DNA of 64,000 nt from Sphingobacterium tabacisoli (GTDB lineage: Bacteria; Bacteroidota; Bacteroidia; Sphingobacteriales; Sphingobacteriaceae), in the NCBI RefSeq assembly GCF_017908035.1, contig NZ_JAEQMU010000004.1, positions 310,001 to 374,000 on the forward strand, read 5' to 3'. Under the pieces are notes generated by a model. The model was given only the letters and a program-made list of their open reading frames with translations. It ran no database searches and was not told the DNA's origin. This document shows positions 43,216 through 51,551 of the stretch, piece by piece. Position 1 is the first letter of the stretch, and each line of letters opens with the position of its first letter. A program made the position numbers and the translations under genes.

Positions 43216-44103
43216 ATGGATTTTGATTTTCGACTTAAGGTCTTTCATACTGCGGCTCAGCAACTCAATTTTACCAAAACAGCAGCAGTGCTCTACATAT
43301 CTCAACCCGCAGTCAGCAAAAACATTATCGAACTAGAAAAGAAACTCGGTGTTTCCCTTTTTGAGCGCAAGGGCAACAACCTAATCTTGACGAAAGCAGG
43401 AGAAATCTTATTTCGTTATGCTGCACAGATCATACAACTGTACAACAAAGCAGATCAAGAAATATTCGATCTACAGTCCAACATGAAGGGACACCTGATA
43501 CTGGGGGCTAGTACCACCATATCCCAGTACATCATTCCCTCACTATTAGCCAAATTCCTAAACGAACACCCCAATAGCCATATTGAAGTCTCTCAATACA
43601 ATAGTCGCGCTATTGAAGAACTACTCATTGAAAACAAAATCGATCTTGGCATCACCGAAGGGGCTACAGACAATCGGGCACTGAAATATATCCCTTTCAT
43701 GAAAGATGAACTCGTATTAGTAACCAATAGTCAAAACGCACTACTGAAACAGCTCAAAAAACCGGATGTCCTAGACCTCTACAGACTCCCATTGGTGGTG
43801 CGCGAATTAGGCTCCGGCACACGTTCCGTTATCGAAAATAAAGTGAGATGCCTCGGTATTGATTTTTCCAAACTCCATATCGAAATGGTATTGGCTTCGA
43901 CGGAGAGTATAAAGCGTTATATTCAAGAACGCGATTGCTTCGCTTTCCTCTCCATTCATTCTATCCAAAAAGAAATCTTAGAAAACAGATTGACTATACT
44001 GGATATACCTGACTTACAGATCGAACGTTATTTCCATTTCACCCATGTATACGGAGGTCTTACGGGTATACCTAATCAATTTTTACAATTCTGTATGAGG
44101 TAA
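43216..44103 (+). CDS. LysR family transcriptional regulator (probable regulator of the sulfur locus)
   Basis: A 295-residue LTTR. The N-terminal helix-turn-helix is LNFTKTAAVLYISQPAVSKNI (shown in part), with ELEKKLGVSLFERKGNNLILTKAGE, followed by a periplasmic-binding-protein-like effector domain (LILGASTTISQYIIPSLLAKF; RELGSGTRSVIENK). It ends 100 bases before the tsdA-like gene and two LysR-type boxes lie in that gap, so it probably controls tsdA, dsrE and the binding protein. CysL/CysB-like behaviour is inferred only. Confidence 0.9.
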   Translation: MDFDFRLKVFHTAAQQLNFTKTAAVLYISQPAVSKNIIELEKKLGVSLFERKGNNLILTKAGEILFRYAAQIIQLYNKADQEIFDLQSNMKGHLILGASTTISQYIIPSLLAKFLNEHPNSHIEVSQYNSRAIEELLIENKIDLGITEGATDNRALKYIPFMKDELVLVTNSQNALLKQLKKPDVLDLYRLPLVVRELGSGTRSVIENKVRCLGIDFSKLHIEMVLASTESIKRYIQERDCFAFLSIHSIQKEILENRLTILDIPDLQIERYFHFTHVYGGLTGIPNQFLQFCMR

Positions 44104-44116
44104 TTAACTTTTGCAA

Positions 44117-44140
44117 ATAACTTTTGGTTATGCCTTATAA
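44117..44140. promoter_or_regulatory. Two overlapping LysR-type boxes ahead of the tsdA-like gene
   Basis: ATAACTTTTGGTTAT (44117-44131) is an ATAAC-N5-GTTAT dyad with the T-N11-A LysR pattern; TTATGCCTTATAA (44128-44140) is a second T-N11-A box sharing its first four bases. They lie between lysR and tsdA. Confidence 0.55.
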
Positions 44141-44203
44141 TATTTCCTTTCTTTTTGAATAATTCAAAAGCAAGTTTATTTGTACAAACAATTATTCTAA
44201 AAA

Positions 44204-45184
44204 ATGGAGTATAAAAAACTAACCAATTATGTAAAAGCACTCGGCGGGATAGCCTTACTCTCTTTAGTACTATGCGTATTTCTTTTCCTATTTGCTTACC
44301 AACAGGGTACCTCAGCCAATACAGTCTCCGCTGCAGAAGCACAAAATGACAGCATCATCAATCATGTAGCAGACTATATCCCTGTTACTTTTAAAGACGA
44401 TAACGAAGGTCAGCTGGCTAGCTATGGCGAGAAATTAATAAAAAACACATACGATTACTTCTACGAAGACGGCAAAAAAATCGGCAACAATCTAGCCTGT
44501 AGCAATTGTCACCTCAATGGAGGCACAAAAGCCTTTGCCGCTCCATACGTAGGCCTACATCAAGTTTTTCCGATGTATATCGGACGCGAAGACAAAATAG
44601 AGTCATTAGAAGAACGTATCAACGGTTGCTTCGAACGCAGTATGAATGGCCGGGCAATTGCCGAAAATGGCAAAGAGATGCGTGCTATCATCACCTATAT
44701 CAAACAGGTCAGCGCCCGAACCCGCAATGACAAACGCTTAGAAGGCCAAGGTTTTGTCAAGTTAGAACTTCCAGACCGCGCCGCAGATCTCAAGCAAGGT
44801 CAGTTAATCTATACCAATAAATGCCTGAGCTGCCACGGTGAGCACGGACAAGGGCAGAAAAATCCAAATGCCGGAGGTTATCTATACCCACCGTTATGGG
44901 GCCCAGACAGCTACAACGATGGTGCAGGCATGGCACGTATGCTTACTGCAGCTCGCTTTATAAAGGGCAATATGCCACTAGGTGCAACCTACGAAGAGCC
45001 ACTACTGAGCGACGCTGAAGCCTATGATGTAGCAGCTTATATCAATTCCTTCGATAGACCCAAGAAAGCAGACAAAGACAAGGATTATCCTAATCTCGCA
45101 AAAAAACCAAAAGACTGTGCTTACCCTCCTTATTCGGATCATATCAGTGCAGAACAACATAAATACGGACCATTTAATTTTTAA
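44204..45184 (+). CDS. TsdA-like dihaem cytochrome c (thiosulfate dehydrogenase family)
   Basis: A 326-residue protein with an N-terminal membrane anchor (about residues 10-31) and two haem sites: CSNCH (99-103) and CLSCH (207-211). The INGCFERSMNGR stretch (Cys142) corresponds to the TsdA region whose cysteine is an axial haem ligand, and KGNMPLG (Met257) fits the second haem. TsdA enzymes oxidise thiosulfate to tetrathionate (or the reverse) in the periplasm. The signature and its neighbours support this over a generic cytochrome. A DsrE-like gene follows 16 bases downstream. Confidence 0.85.
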   Translation: MEYKKLTNYVKALGGIALLSLVLCVFLFLFAYQQGTSANTVSAAEAQNDSIINHVADYIPVTFKDDNEGQLASYGEKLIKNTYDYFYEDGKKIGNNLACSNCHLNGGTKAFAAPYVGLHQVFPMYIGREDKIESLEERINGCFERSMNGRAIAENGKEMRAIITYIKQVSARTRNDKRLEGQGFVKLELPDRAADLKQGQLIYTNKCLSCHGEHGQGQKNPNAGGYLYPPLWGPDSYNDGAGMARMLTAARFIKGNMPLGATYEEPLLSDAEAYDVAAYINSFDRPKKADKDKDYPNLAKKPKDCAYPPYSDHISAEQHKYGPFNF

Positions 45185-45200
45185 AAACAATAACATCCAT

Positions 45201-45677
45201 ATGAACAACAGCATCATTACAGCCTGCTTAATCCTATTTACGATAGCTTTTCAGGGACAGACTTACGCTCAAGAGAATGCACTTATCACAAAAAACAAAA
45301 CATTCCAGGGCGCAGTAGCTAAAAAGAAAAGTTATAAAGCAATCTATCAGCTAGATAGCGACGATCCCAAGACAATTGCCAAAGCTTTCCGGAATATCAA
45401 CAACGCCCTGAAAGATCCCCGTTTGCAAGGAAAACTAGAAATCGAACTGATTGCTTTCTCCGGCGGAACAGAGGCTTTCAAAAAATCGAATAGCCAGTAT
45501 GAGGCTCCATTAAGGGACCTTATCGAAAAAGGTGTCCATGTCGTACAGTGCCTCAATACACTGGAGGAAAGAAAGATCGCTAAAAGCGAACTCTATGATT
45601 TTCTTGCTTATGTCCCTAGTGGCAATGGCGAGCTCATCTTACGAGCCAGTGAAGGTTGGATTATTGTAAAACCATAA
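45201..45677 (+). CDS. Exported DsrE-like protein
   Basis: From ATG 45201, 158 residues with a signal peptide (TACLILFTIAFQGQTYAQE). The mature part has the DsrE fold pattern: YKAIYQLDSDDPKTIAKAF, LEIELIAFSGGTEAFKK, and a single Cys in HVVQCLNTLEERK, the place of the sulfur-carrying cysteine in DsrE. Periplasmic DsrE-like proteins are found near thiosulfate or sulfur genes. It probably handles sulfur on a cysteine, but activity is inferred. The frame opens earlier at 45117 inside tsdA and is not used. Confidence 0.82.
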   Translation: MNNSIITACLILFTIAFQGQTYAQENALITKNKTFQGAVAKKKSYKAIYQLDSDDPKTIAKAFRNINNALKDPRLQGKLEIELIAFSGGTEAFKKSNSQYEAPLRDLIEKGVHVVQCLNTLEERKIAKSELYDFLAYVPSGNGELILRASEGWIIVKP

Positions 45678-45689
45678 AACATCAATACT

Positions 45690-45773
45690 ATGAAATACTC
45701 GTTAGCGAATTACAAACACGAGTCCGCCAGCTGGCGGAGGACAGATAAAAAATTATACACATATGAATTGTAA
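45690..45773 (+). other. Short reading frame with a 16-bp palindrome, probably not a gene
   Basis: A 27-codon frame starting MKYSLANYKHESASW crosses a palindrome (45723-45738, TCCGCCAGCTGGCGGA, perfect) and overlaps the next gene's start. The palindrome looks like a dispersed repeat. I see no conserved protein, so the frame is probably incidental. Confidence 0.3.
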
Positions 45774-46674
45774 GAACCTACTGATCTATCTTTTCTTGGC
45801 CATGGCTACCGTAGCGAAGGCACAAGACCACCGATTTGATCCACCTTGGAATACACCTCCTGAATCGGCCGTACATTTCACCGTACCTGGCATCAACAAT
45901 GTACCCGACCTTTATGGTGACATTGTAAATCCACAGCTTACCATATTCTTTGCGGGCAATCAATTTATGGTTGTAGATGACCTTTTGGCCGCATTTAAAA
46001 AAGAATATCCACAGTACCAACGCATATTTGTCGAGACATTACCTCCCGGGATATTGGCCAAACAGATAAAAGGAGGATCATTGACACTTGGCAATCTTCG
46101 TATTGACCATCAGCCCGACGTCTACACCGCCGGCAAGCGCACTATTGAAGAGATGAAGGACTATTTCAGCCATACCCAGATTTATTGCTACAACAACATC
46201 TGCCTTATGGTACCCAAAGACAATCCTGCAAAAATCACATCACTCAATGACCTTAGTCAGGACCATGTACGCATCGCTATGCCCAACCCACTTTGGGAAG
46301 GTATAGGCGAACAAATACAGGCTTCCTATAAGAAAGCCGGAGGTGATGCCCTACTGGACAAAATAATGAAAGATAAAGTAGCAACAGGCCTCACCTATCT
46401 CACCAAGATACACCACCGCGAGAGCCCTATGCGCATCCTATATGGCGATGCAGATGTTGCCCCTGTATGGACTTCAGAAGTGGTCTATCAAAAACTAAAA
46501 GGACACCCTGTAGATGGTATAGAAATACCTGATAATCTCAATACCACTGCTACCTATATGGCGGCAAAGCTAAAGAAAGCCCCTCATCCAAAGGCTGCTG
46601 ACGACTTTCTACGATTTATGGAAACCGAAACTGCCCAGAAAATCTACATGAAATATGGATTCAGCATAAAATAG
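45763..46674 (+). CDS. Periplasmic substrate-binding protein (ModA/sulfate-binding type)
   Basis: A 303-residue protein with a cleavable signal (MNCKNLLIYLFLAMATVAKAQ). The core resembles ABC-type anion-binding proteins: LTIFFAGNQFMVVDDLLAAFKKEYP at the start of lobe 1, CYNNICLMVPKDNPAKITSLNDL, RIAMPNPLWEGIGEQIQASYKKAG and a C-terminal DFLRFMETETAQKIYMKYGF. No ABC permease or ATPase is adjacent, so it could be a sensor or work with a distant transporter. Its place after tsdA and dsrE suggests a sulfur oxyanion ligand. A terminator ends the unit. Confidence 0.85.
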   Translation: MNCKNLLIYLFLAMATVAKAQDHRFDPPWNTPPESAVHFTVPGINNVPDLYGDIVNPQLTIFFAGNQFMVVDDLLAAFKKEYPQYQRIFVETLPPGILAKQIKGGSLTLGNLRIDHQPDVYTAGKRTIEEMKDYFSHTQIYCYNNICLMVPKDNPAKITSLNDLSQDHVRIAMPNPLWEGIGEQIQASYKKAGGDALLDKIMKDKVATGLTYLTKIHHRESPMRILYGDADVAPVWTSEVVYQKLKGHPVDGIEIPDNLNTTATYMAAKLKKAPHPKAADDFLRFMETETAQKIYMKYGFSIK

Positions 46675-46682
46675 AACTTTCT

Positions 46683-46710
46683 AAAAAAGGATACCGAGGT
46701 ATCCTTTTTT
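46683..46710 (+). terminator. Terminator of the sulfur locus
   Basis: AAAAAAGGATAC (46683-46694) pairs with GTATCCTTTTTT (46699-46710), 4-nt loop, T run. Confidence 0.85.
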
Positions 46711-46744
46711 CTTTTTAAATTCGATTTTCATTAATGTAAATCGT

Positions 46745-47581
46745 ATGGTGCAACTCCTTAGAAAGATACACAGACTATGGTATTTCCTTTGTCTATTAAC
46801 CTTTTTCATTCTATTATTCCCGTTCTTATATCTATTGACCCGCCGTCCTGAAAAAAACTATGCAGCTATTGCCCGAGTAAGGCGCGCCATAGCGCTATTA
46901 GCTTCCACTTTTTCAGGTATCTTTTTTAAGGTAGAATTTGAATCCGAAATCGACTGGTCTGTCCCTTATATTATCTGCCCCAACCATACCTCGATTTTAG
47001 ATATTACCGCGATCATCTTTATGTGCCCACAGCCGTTTTCCTTTATGGGCAAGGTAGAGTTATTACGCAACCCTGTAACACGGATTTTCTTCAAAACCAT
47101 AGATATTACCGTGGACCGAAAGAGCAAAATATCCGCATTCAGAGCGTTCAAAAAAGCTGACAGTTTAGTAAAAGAGGGAAAATCCGTCGTAATCTTTCCA
47201 GAAGGGAAAATCGATGACGAATACCCACCTCGGCTTCATGAGTTTAAATCAGGCTCATTTAAGCTTGCTATAGACAACCAGATCCAGATACTTCCTGTTG
47301 TCATACAGAATGCATGGCAGATCTTATTTGACAGCGGTGATACATTTGGTTCTAGACCTGGTATCATTCGAATCCTTGTTCTCTCTCCTATCCTCCCACA
47401 GATGAACCCCAACCAGCTATCAGAAGACATACAGCCCGACGACATACAGAAACTCGTCTACAACCGCATGAAATCTCATTGGGACAACGTCAACGATAGT
47501 CGGCAAAATGTCAAAAAAACAGAAACACAAAAAACAGATATAACTATCAATCAGCAAAATAACAAACACAAAAGCATTTAA
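46745..47581 (+). CDS. 1-acylglycerol-3-phosphate O-acyltransferase-like (PlsC family)
   Basis: A 278-residue membrane acyltransferase. An N-terminal span (about 13-33) precedes the acyltransferase domain with NHTSILD (HX4D) near residue 78, FMGKVELLRNP, and FPEGKIDDE. PlsC adds the second acyl chain to lysophosphatidic acid. The C-terminal 40 residues are polar, Lys/Gln/Asn-rich and probably disordered. The tail has no known role. It is a single gene. Confidence 0.88.
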   Translation: MVQLLRKIHRLWYFLCLLTFFILLFPFLYLLTRRPEKNYAAIARVRRAIALLASTFSGIFFKVEFESEIDWSVPYIICPNHTSILDITAIIFMCPQPFSFMGKVELLRNPVTRIFFKTIDITVDRKSKISAFRAFKKADSLVKEGKSVVIFPEGKIDDEYPPRLHEFKSGSFKLAIDNQIQILPVVIQNAWQILFDSGDTFGSRPGIIRILVLSPILPQMNPNQLSEDIQPDDIQKLVYNRMKSHWDNVNDSRQNVKKTETQKTDITINQQNNKHKSI

Positions 47582-47593
47582 TATACAATTAAC

Positions 47594-47623
47594 TTGCTTT
47601 TTTAAAATATAATACTATTTTTG
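47594..47623 (+). promoter_or_regulatory. Promoter of the DUF2795 gene
   Basis: TTG (47594-47596), 19 bases, TATTTTTG (47616-47623): a full match to the Bacteroidota TTG-N19-TAnnTTTG promoter, 30 bases before the start codon. Confidence 0.75.
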
Positions 47624-47653
47624 CGGAAAAAGTAGAACTTAAATTGTAATACT

Positions 47654-47875
47654 ATGTATTGGACTCTAGAATTAGCATCACACTTAGAAGATGCGCCATG
47701 GCCTGCAACTAAAGATGAATTAATTGATTACGCAATTCGTTCTGGTGCTCCAGTAGAAGTAATCGAGAATCTTCAAGCTTTGGAAGATGATGGCGAACCT
47801 TATGAAAACATTGAAGAGATTTGGCCGGATTATCCTACAAAAGATGATTTCTTTTTCAATGAAGACGAGTATTAA
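47654..47875 (+). CDS. DUF2795 domain protein
   Basis: A 73-residue very acidic protein. MYWTLELASHLEDAPWPATKDELIDYAIRSGAP (in part) is the DUF2795 pattern, with VEVIENLQALEDDGEPY and an Asp/Glu-rich end (FFFNEDEY). The family is common in Bacteroidota and has no known function. It has a strong promoter and its own terminator, so it is probably well expressed. Confidence 0.88.
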   Translation: MYWTLELASHLEDAPWPATKDELIDYAIRSGAPVEVIENLQALEDDGEPYENIEEIWPDYPTKDDFFFNEDEY

Positions 47876-47883
47876 TCCATTAT

Positions 47884-47913
47884 AAAAATCGCACTTTTCT
47901 AAGTGCGATTTTT
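47884..47913 (+). terminator. Terminator of the DUF2795 gene
   Basis: AAAAATCGCACTT (47884-47896) pairs perfectly with 47901-47913 around a 4-nt loop. Confidence 0.88.
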
Positions 47914-47983
47914 ATTTTATCCTCCTATTCATCTTCTTAGCAACCTTTTCTATAAGTTGATGGTCATTAAAAATTAAATACAG

Positions 47984-48439
47984 ATGAAAGTATTAATTAG
48001 TTTCTTATTGCTTATTCTATCCACTAGCTTACGCGCTCAGGAGTCCATCCCTAAAGATTATAATAAGGATATTAGGTACATTCAATCTTTTATACGGGAT
48101 CTCGCCAATGAGAACAAGGCTGTAGACATTATACTGAGCCAATACCTGATTGTCGAAAATCCATCAGACGAAATCTACGATTACCTGGAAGTTTCGCTAG
48201 AGGAGGTGCGAATCAACCTCATGACAAAGAACTTAGAAGAAATCGACTATATACCGTATAGCAAAATGCCTAAAAAAGAAATTCGGGATATTGACCCCGA
48301 AGGGTTAGATACCGACAATATGTATTTTCTGCACTACCGCAAACGGCAAATGCTGGCGGTGTATCTGGAGAATGGCAAAATCGGCTCTTTTACATTAGTC
48401 TCTAAGGGCAACAACCTTGCACATTTTGTACTTTATTAA
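47984..48439 (+). CDS. Small secreted protein, unknown
   Basis: 151 residues with a signal peptide (MKVLISFLLLILSTSLRAQE). The mature part is acidic and mixed in structure (RYIQSFIRDLANENKAVDII; DYIPYSKMPKKEIRD; TLVSKGNNLAHFVL). I do not recognise a family. It lies alone between the DUF2795 gene and the trp leader. Confidence 0.72.
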   Translation: MKVLISFLLLILSTSLRAQESIPKDYNKDIRYIQSFIRDLANENKAVDIILSQYLIVENPSDEIYDYLEVSLEEVRINLMTKNLEEIDYIPYSKMPKKEIRDIDPEGLDTDNMYFLHYRKRQMLAVYLENGKIGSFTLVSKGNNLAHFVLY

Positions 48440-48454
48440 AATTTCAAAAAAAAC

Positions 48455-48485
48455 TTGACATTTTTAAAAACTTATTTGATATTTG
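48455..48485 (+). promoter_or_regulatory. Promoter of the trp operon
   Basis: TTG (48455-48457), 20 bases, GATATTTG (48478-48485), one mismatch to TAnnTTTG. Transcription would start close to 48492, only about 11 bases before the leader-peptide ATG. Confidence 0.65.
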
Positions 48486-48502
48486 TACGTAACGACTAAG
48501 AA

Positions 48503-48550
48503 ATGAACATTTTTGTAATCAATAACGCATGGTGGTGGCACGACAGTTAA
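48503..48550 (+). CDS. trpL: trp operon leader peptide
   Basis: ATG to TAA encode 15 residues, MNIFVINNAWWWHDS, with three Trp codons in a row (48530-48538). The peptide has no other function; its translation rate reports tryptophanyl-tRNA supply. Seen directly: start, three TGG, stop, downstream hairpins and terminator, then trpD 125 bases after the stop. Three consecutive rare Trp codons between a promoter and a trp gene are hard to explain otherwise. Confidence 0.9.
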   Translation: MNIFVINNAWWWHDS

Positions 48551-48630
48551 TGTTGTGGCAGACGTCTATTGCTTAAATTTGATACAATCAAAGAATAGTG
48601 AGGCTTGCCATATCGGCGAGCCTTTTTTTT
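48539..48630 (+). promoter_or_regulatory. trp attenuator: competing hairpins and terminator
   Basis: Pause hairpin 1:2 is CACGACA (48539-48545) with TGTTGTG (48551-48557). The terminator 3:4 is AGGCTTGCC (48601-48609) with GGCGAGCCT (48615-48623) and seven more T residues. An antiterminator 2:3 pairs 48554-48561 with 48605-48612 (8 pairs, two wobble). A ribosome stalled at the Trp codons would cover segment 1, free segment 2 to pair with 3, and let transcription reach trpD. Pairings were found by eye. Confidence 0.85.
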
Positions 48631-48674
48631 GTGCTTTTTTTTCAACTACAATTTTTGACTTTTTACCTTAACAA

Positions 48675-49664
48675 ATGAAAGAGATATTAACTCACCTATT
48701 CGAATACAAATCATTCAGCCGGCAAGAGGCTTATGATATCCTGACCCACATTGCTACAGGAAAGTACGACAGTCATCAGATTGCGGCTTTTATGACCACC
48801 TACGGCATGCGTAGTATTCGTGTCGAGGAACTGATGGGCTTTCGTGATGCCATGTATGACCTCTGTCTGAAAGTAGACTTCCAGGGCTACGACCTTATTG
48901 ATATGTGTGGTACAGGCGGGGATGGTAAGAATACCTTTAATATTTCGACATTAGCGTCTTTCATCGTTGCAGGAGCAGGATATCATGTCGCCAAGCACGG
49001 GAATGTCGGCGTTTCCTCGGGCTGTGGCTCTTCCAATATCATGGAGCACCTAGGATATCAGTTTACCAATGACAAAGACAGCCTACAGCGTCAATTGGAC
49101 GAAGCAAACATCTGTTTTCTCCACGCCCCTTTATTCCATCCGGCGATGAAAACAGTTGCCCCAATCCGCAAAGCATTAGGGGTCAAAACATTCTTCAACA
49201 TGCTAGGGCCACTGACCAATCCAGCAAATCCAAAGTATCAATCTGTAGGTGTATTTAGTCTAGAGCTAGCCCGTCTATATACCTATCTCAGTCAAAATAC
49301 AGACAAACAATACAGCATTATCCACGCACTGGATGGCTACGATGAGATATCTTTAACAGGTGATTTCAAACTGATAAACAATACCGGCGAGCATTACTAC
49401 ACCGTCGAAGAACTAGGTTTTGAACCTGTGACAGCAGAAGAATTGGCAGGAGGAGACACCGTAGAAGAAGCGTCAACTATTTTCAAAAACATCATCCAAG
49501 GTGAAGGTAACCGTACTCAAAACAATGTCGTGCTGACTAATGCGGCTTTTGCCATAAAGACATTCCATCCTGAAAAAAGCTTCGGCGACTGTTATTACGA
49601 AGCTGAAGAGTCATTAATGGGATTAAAAGCATTGAATAGTCTGAAGAAGTTAGTAGGAAATTAA
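48675..49664 (+). CDS. trpD: Anthranilate phosphoribosyltransferase
   Basis: TrpD joins anthranilate and PRPP. The 329-residue protein has the PRPP motif CGTGGDGKNTFNISTLASF near residue 79, KHGNVGVSSGCGSSNIMEHLG, and FFNMLGPLTNPANPK. Length matches family. It is the first structural gene after the attenuator. trpE and trpG, which make anthranilate, are not upstream, so anthranilate must be made by genes elsewhere or taken up. A repeat-filled spacer of 89 bases separates it from trpF. Confidence 0.96.
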   Translation: MKEILTHLFEYKSFSRQEAYDILTHIATGKYDSHQIAAFMTTYGMRSIRVEELMGFRDAMYDLCLKVDFQGYDLIDMCGTGGDGKNTFNISTLASFIVAGAGYHVAKHGNVGVSSGCGSSNIMEHLGYQFTNDKDSLQRQLDEANICFLHAPLFHPAMKTVAPIRKALGVKTFFNMLGPLTNPANPKYQSVGVFSLELARLYTYLSQNTDKQYSIIHALDGYDEISLTGDFKLINNTGEHYYTVEELGFEPVTAEELAGGDTVEEASTIFKNIIQGEGNRTQNNVVLTNAAFAIKTFHPEKSFGDCYYEAEESLMGLKALNSLKKLVGN

Positions 49665-49753
49665 GTGAATGTGTTAACAAGTGAACGAGTTAACAAGTTA
49701 ACAAGACACTAGATAACTGGATAACTAGATCACATGATAACAAAAGAACAAAC
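49665..49753 (+). repeat. GTTAAC/GATAAC-type degenerate repeats between trpD and trpF
   Basis: The spacer consists of 8-10-base words such as GTTAACAAG (three near copies), GATAACTGG, GATAACTAG and ATCACATG. The same words recur between trpB and trpA and upstream of the RarD-like gene. Confidence 0.7.
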
Positions 49754-50395
49754 ATGAACAACATTAAAATAAAGGTTTGTGGCATGCGGGATGCAGAAAA
49801 TATAAAGCAGCTTATCGAGTTACCGATTGCTTATATTGGCTTTATCTTTTATTCCAAATCCCCACGTTTTGTACAAGAAGGCATCCCTCCCATTGTCCCA
49901 GACGGCATTGAAAAAGTCGGAGTATTTGTCAATGAGACATTCACAGGTATAATGGACAAAGTCAAATCTTACCAGCTCCAGGCCATACAGTTGCACGGTA
50001 GCGAACCTGCAACACTGTGCGCTACGTTAAAAGCAGAAGGGCTCACCATAATCAAAGCCTTTGGAATCGATGAAACGTTTGACTGGACCTCTTTAGAGAG
50101 CTACCTCGATGATGTAGATTTCTTTCTGTTCGACACCAAAAGTACACAACATGGTGGTACAGGCCAATCATTCTCTTGGTCAGAATTAGCACATTATCCC
50201 TATGCCACACCTTATTTCCTAAGTGGTGGCTTAGGCCTAGACAATATAAAAGACGCATTTAACATAAATGACAGCCGGCTTTACGCTTTAGATTTAAATT
50301 CAAGATTTGAAGAGCAACCTGCTGTAAAGAATATACACGCATTAACACAAGCATTATCAATCATACAACATGAGCAAGTATCAGGTAGACAATAG
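49754..50395 (+). CDS. trpF: Phosphoribosylanthranilate isomerase
   Basis: TrpF converts N-(5-phosphoribosyl)anthranilate to CdRP. The 213 residues have [11 protein letters not shown] with catalytic Cys9, [29 protein letters not shown] with the catalytic Asp, and [11 protein letters not shown]. It overlaps the trpB start by 26 bases. trpC is not in this operon although it usually stands before trpF. Confidence 0.95.
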   Translation: MNNIKIKVCGMRDAENIKQLIELPIAYIGFIFYSKSPRFVQEGIPPIVPDGIEKVGVFVNETFTGIMDKVKSYQLQAIQLHGSEPATLCATLKAEGLTIIKAFGIDETFDWTSLESYLDDVDFFLFDTKSTQHGGTGQSFSWSELAHYPYATPYFLSGGLGLDNIKDAFNINDSRLYALDLNSRFEEQPAVKNIHALTQALSIIQHEQVSGRQ

Positions 50396-51551
50396 AGGAT
50401 ATTACGGACCATTTGGTGGCGCTTATATTCCGGAGATGCTGTTTCCTAACGTTGAGCAATTAGAACAGCAATATTTAGAAATCATGAATGACCCTTCGTT
50501 CCGCGCTGAATTTGACCAGCTACTCAAGGATTACGTAGGCCGTCCTTCACCGTTATACCATGCCAAGCGACTATCCGAGCGTTATGGAGCTACCATATTT
50601 TTGAAAAGAGAAGATCTGAACCATACCGGTGCACATAAAATCAATAACACCATAGGTCAGATATTATTGGCCGAGCGCTTGGGCAAGAAAAGAATTATTG
50701 CAGAGACTGGGGCTGGGCAGCATGGAGTTGCTACAGCTACCGTATGTGCCTTAAAAGGCCTAGAGTGTGTGGTATACATGGGCGAGATAGATATCGAGCG
50801 TCAAGCCCCCAATGTGGCCCGTATGAAGATGATGGGAGCTACTGTCGTACCTGCGACATCTGGCAGCAAAACACTTAAAGATGCGACCAATGAAGCATTG
50901 CGCGATTGGATAAACAACCCATTGGACACCCATTACATCATCGGGTCGGTAGTAGGGCCACATCCCTACCCCGACATGGTTGCACGCTTCCAGTCTATCA
51001 TATCCGCTGAGACCAAAATACAATTGTTAGAAAAAACAGGAAAAGAGACACCCGATATTGCGATGGCCTGTGTAGGTGGAGGCTCCAACGCGGCCGGTAT
51101 GTTCTACAATTTCGTAGATGATGACGTACGCCTTATCGCTGTAGAAGCGGCTGGACATGGTGTTGACTCCGGCGAGACAGCAGCCACAACAGTATTAGGC
51201 AAGGAAGGCGTACTGCACGGCAGCCGTTCTATCTTGATGCAGACCGAAGATGGACAGGTTATCGAGCCTTATTCCATCTCCGCAGGGTTAGATTACCCAG
51301 GTATAGGTCCCCAGCATGCTTGGTTATTCCAATCTGGCCGTGGCGAGTACGTATCAGCGACCGACGACGAAGCTATGCAGGCCGGCTTACGCCTGACACA
51401 GCTCGAAGGGATCATACCTGCCATCGAAAGTTCACATGCATTGGCACACCTCGAAAAGATGACATTCAAAGGGGACGAAGTCGTTGTAGTCTGTCTATCT
51501 GGTCGTGGCGACAAAGACCTGGACAACTATATGAAGTATTTTAATCTATAG
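50370..51551 (+). CDS. trpB: Tryptophan synthase beta subunit
   Basis: TrpB makes tryptophan from indole and serine with PLP. The 393 residues start [14 protein letters not shown] and contain the PLP lysine Lys90 in [35 protein letters not shown] and [15 protein letters not shown]. Length is typical for the canonical, alpha-dependent TrpB1. The ATG at 50370 lies inside the end of trpF, 26 bases before its stop, which suggests translational coupling. Confidence 0.97.
   Translation: MSKYQVDNRGYYGPFGGAYIPEMLFPNVEQLEQQYLEIMNDPSFRAEFDQLLKDYVGRPSPLYHAKRLSERYGATIFLKREDLNHTGAHKINNTIGQILLAERLGKKRIIAETGAGQHGVATATVCALKGLECVVYMGEIDIERQAPNVARMKMMGATVVPATSGSKTLKDATNEALRDWINNPLDTHYIIGSVVGPHPYPDMVARFQSIISAETKIQLLEKTGKETPDIAMACVGGGSNAAGMFYNFVDDDVRLIAVEAAGHGVDSGETAATTVLGKEGVLHGSRSILMQTEDGQVIEPYSISAGLDYPGIGPQHAWLFQSGRGEYVSATDDEAMQAGLRLTQLEGIIPAIESSHALAHLEKMTFKGDEVVVVCLSGRGDKDLDNYMKYFNL

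Noticed and set aside
48485..48674. A T-box or tryptophan riboswitch as the trp control element
   Set aside because: No T-box signature was seen, and the Trp-rich leader ORF plus competing hairpins explain the region better.
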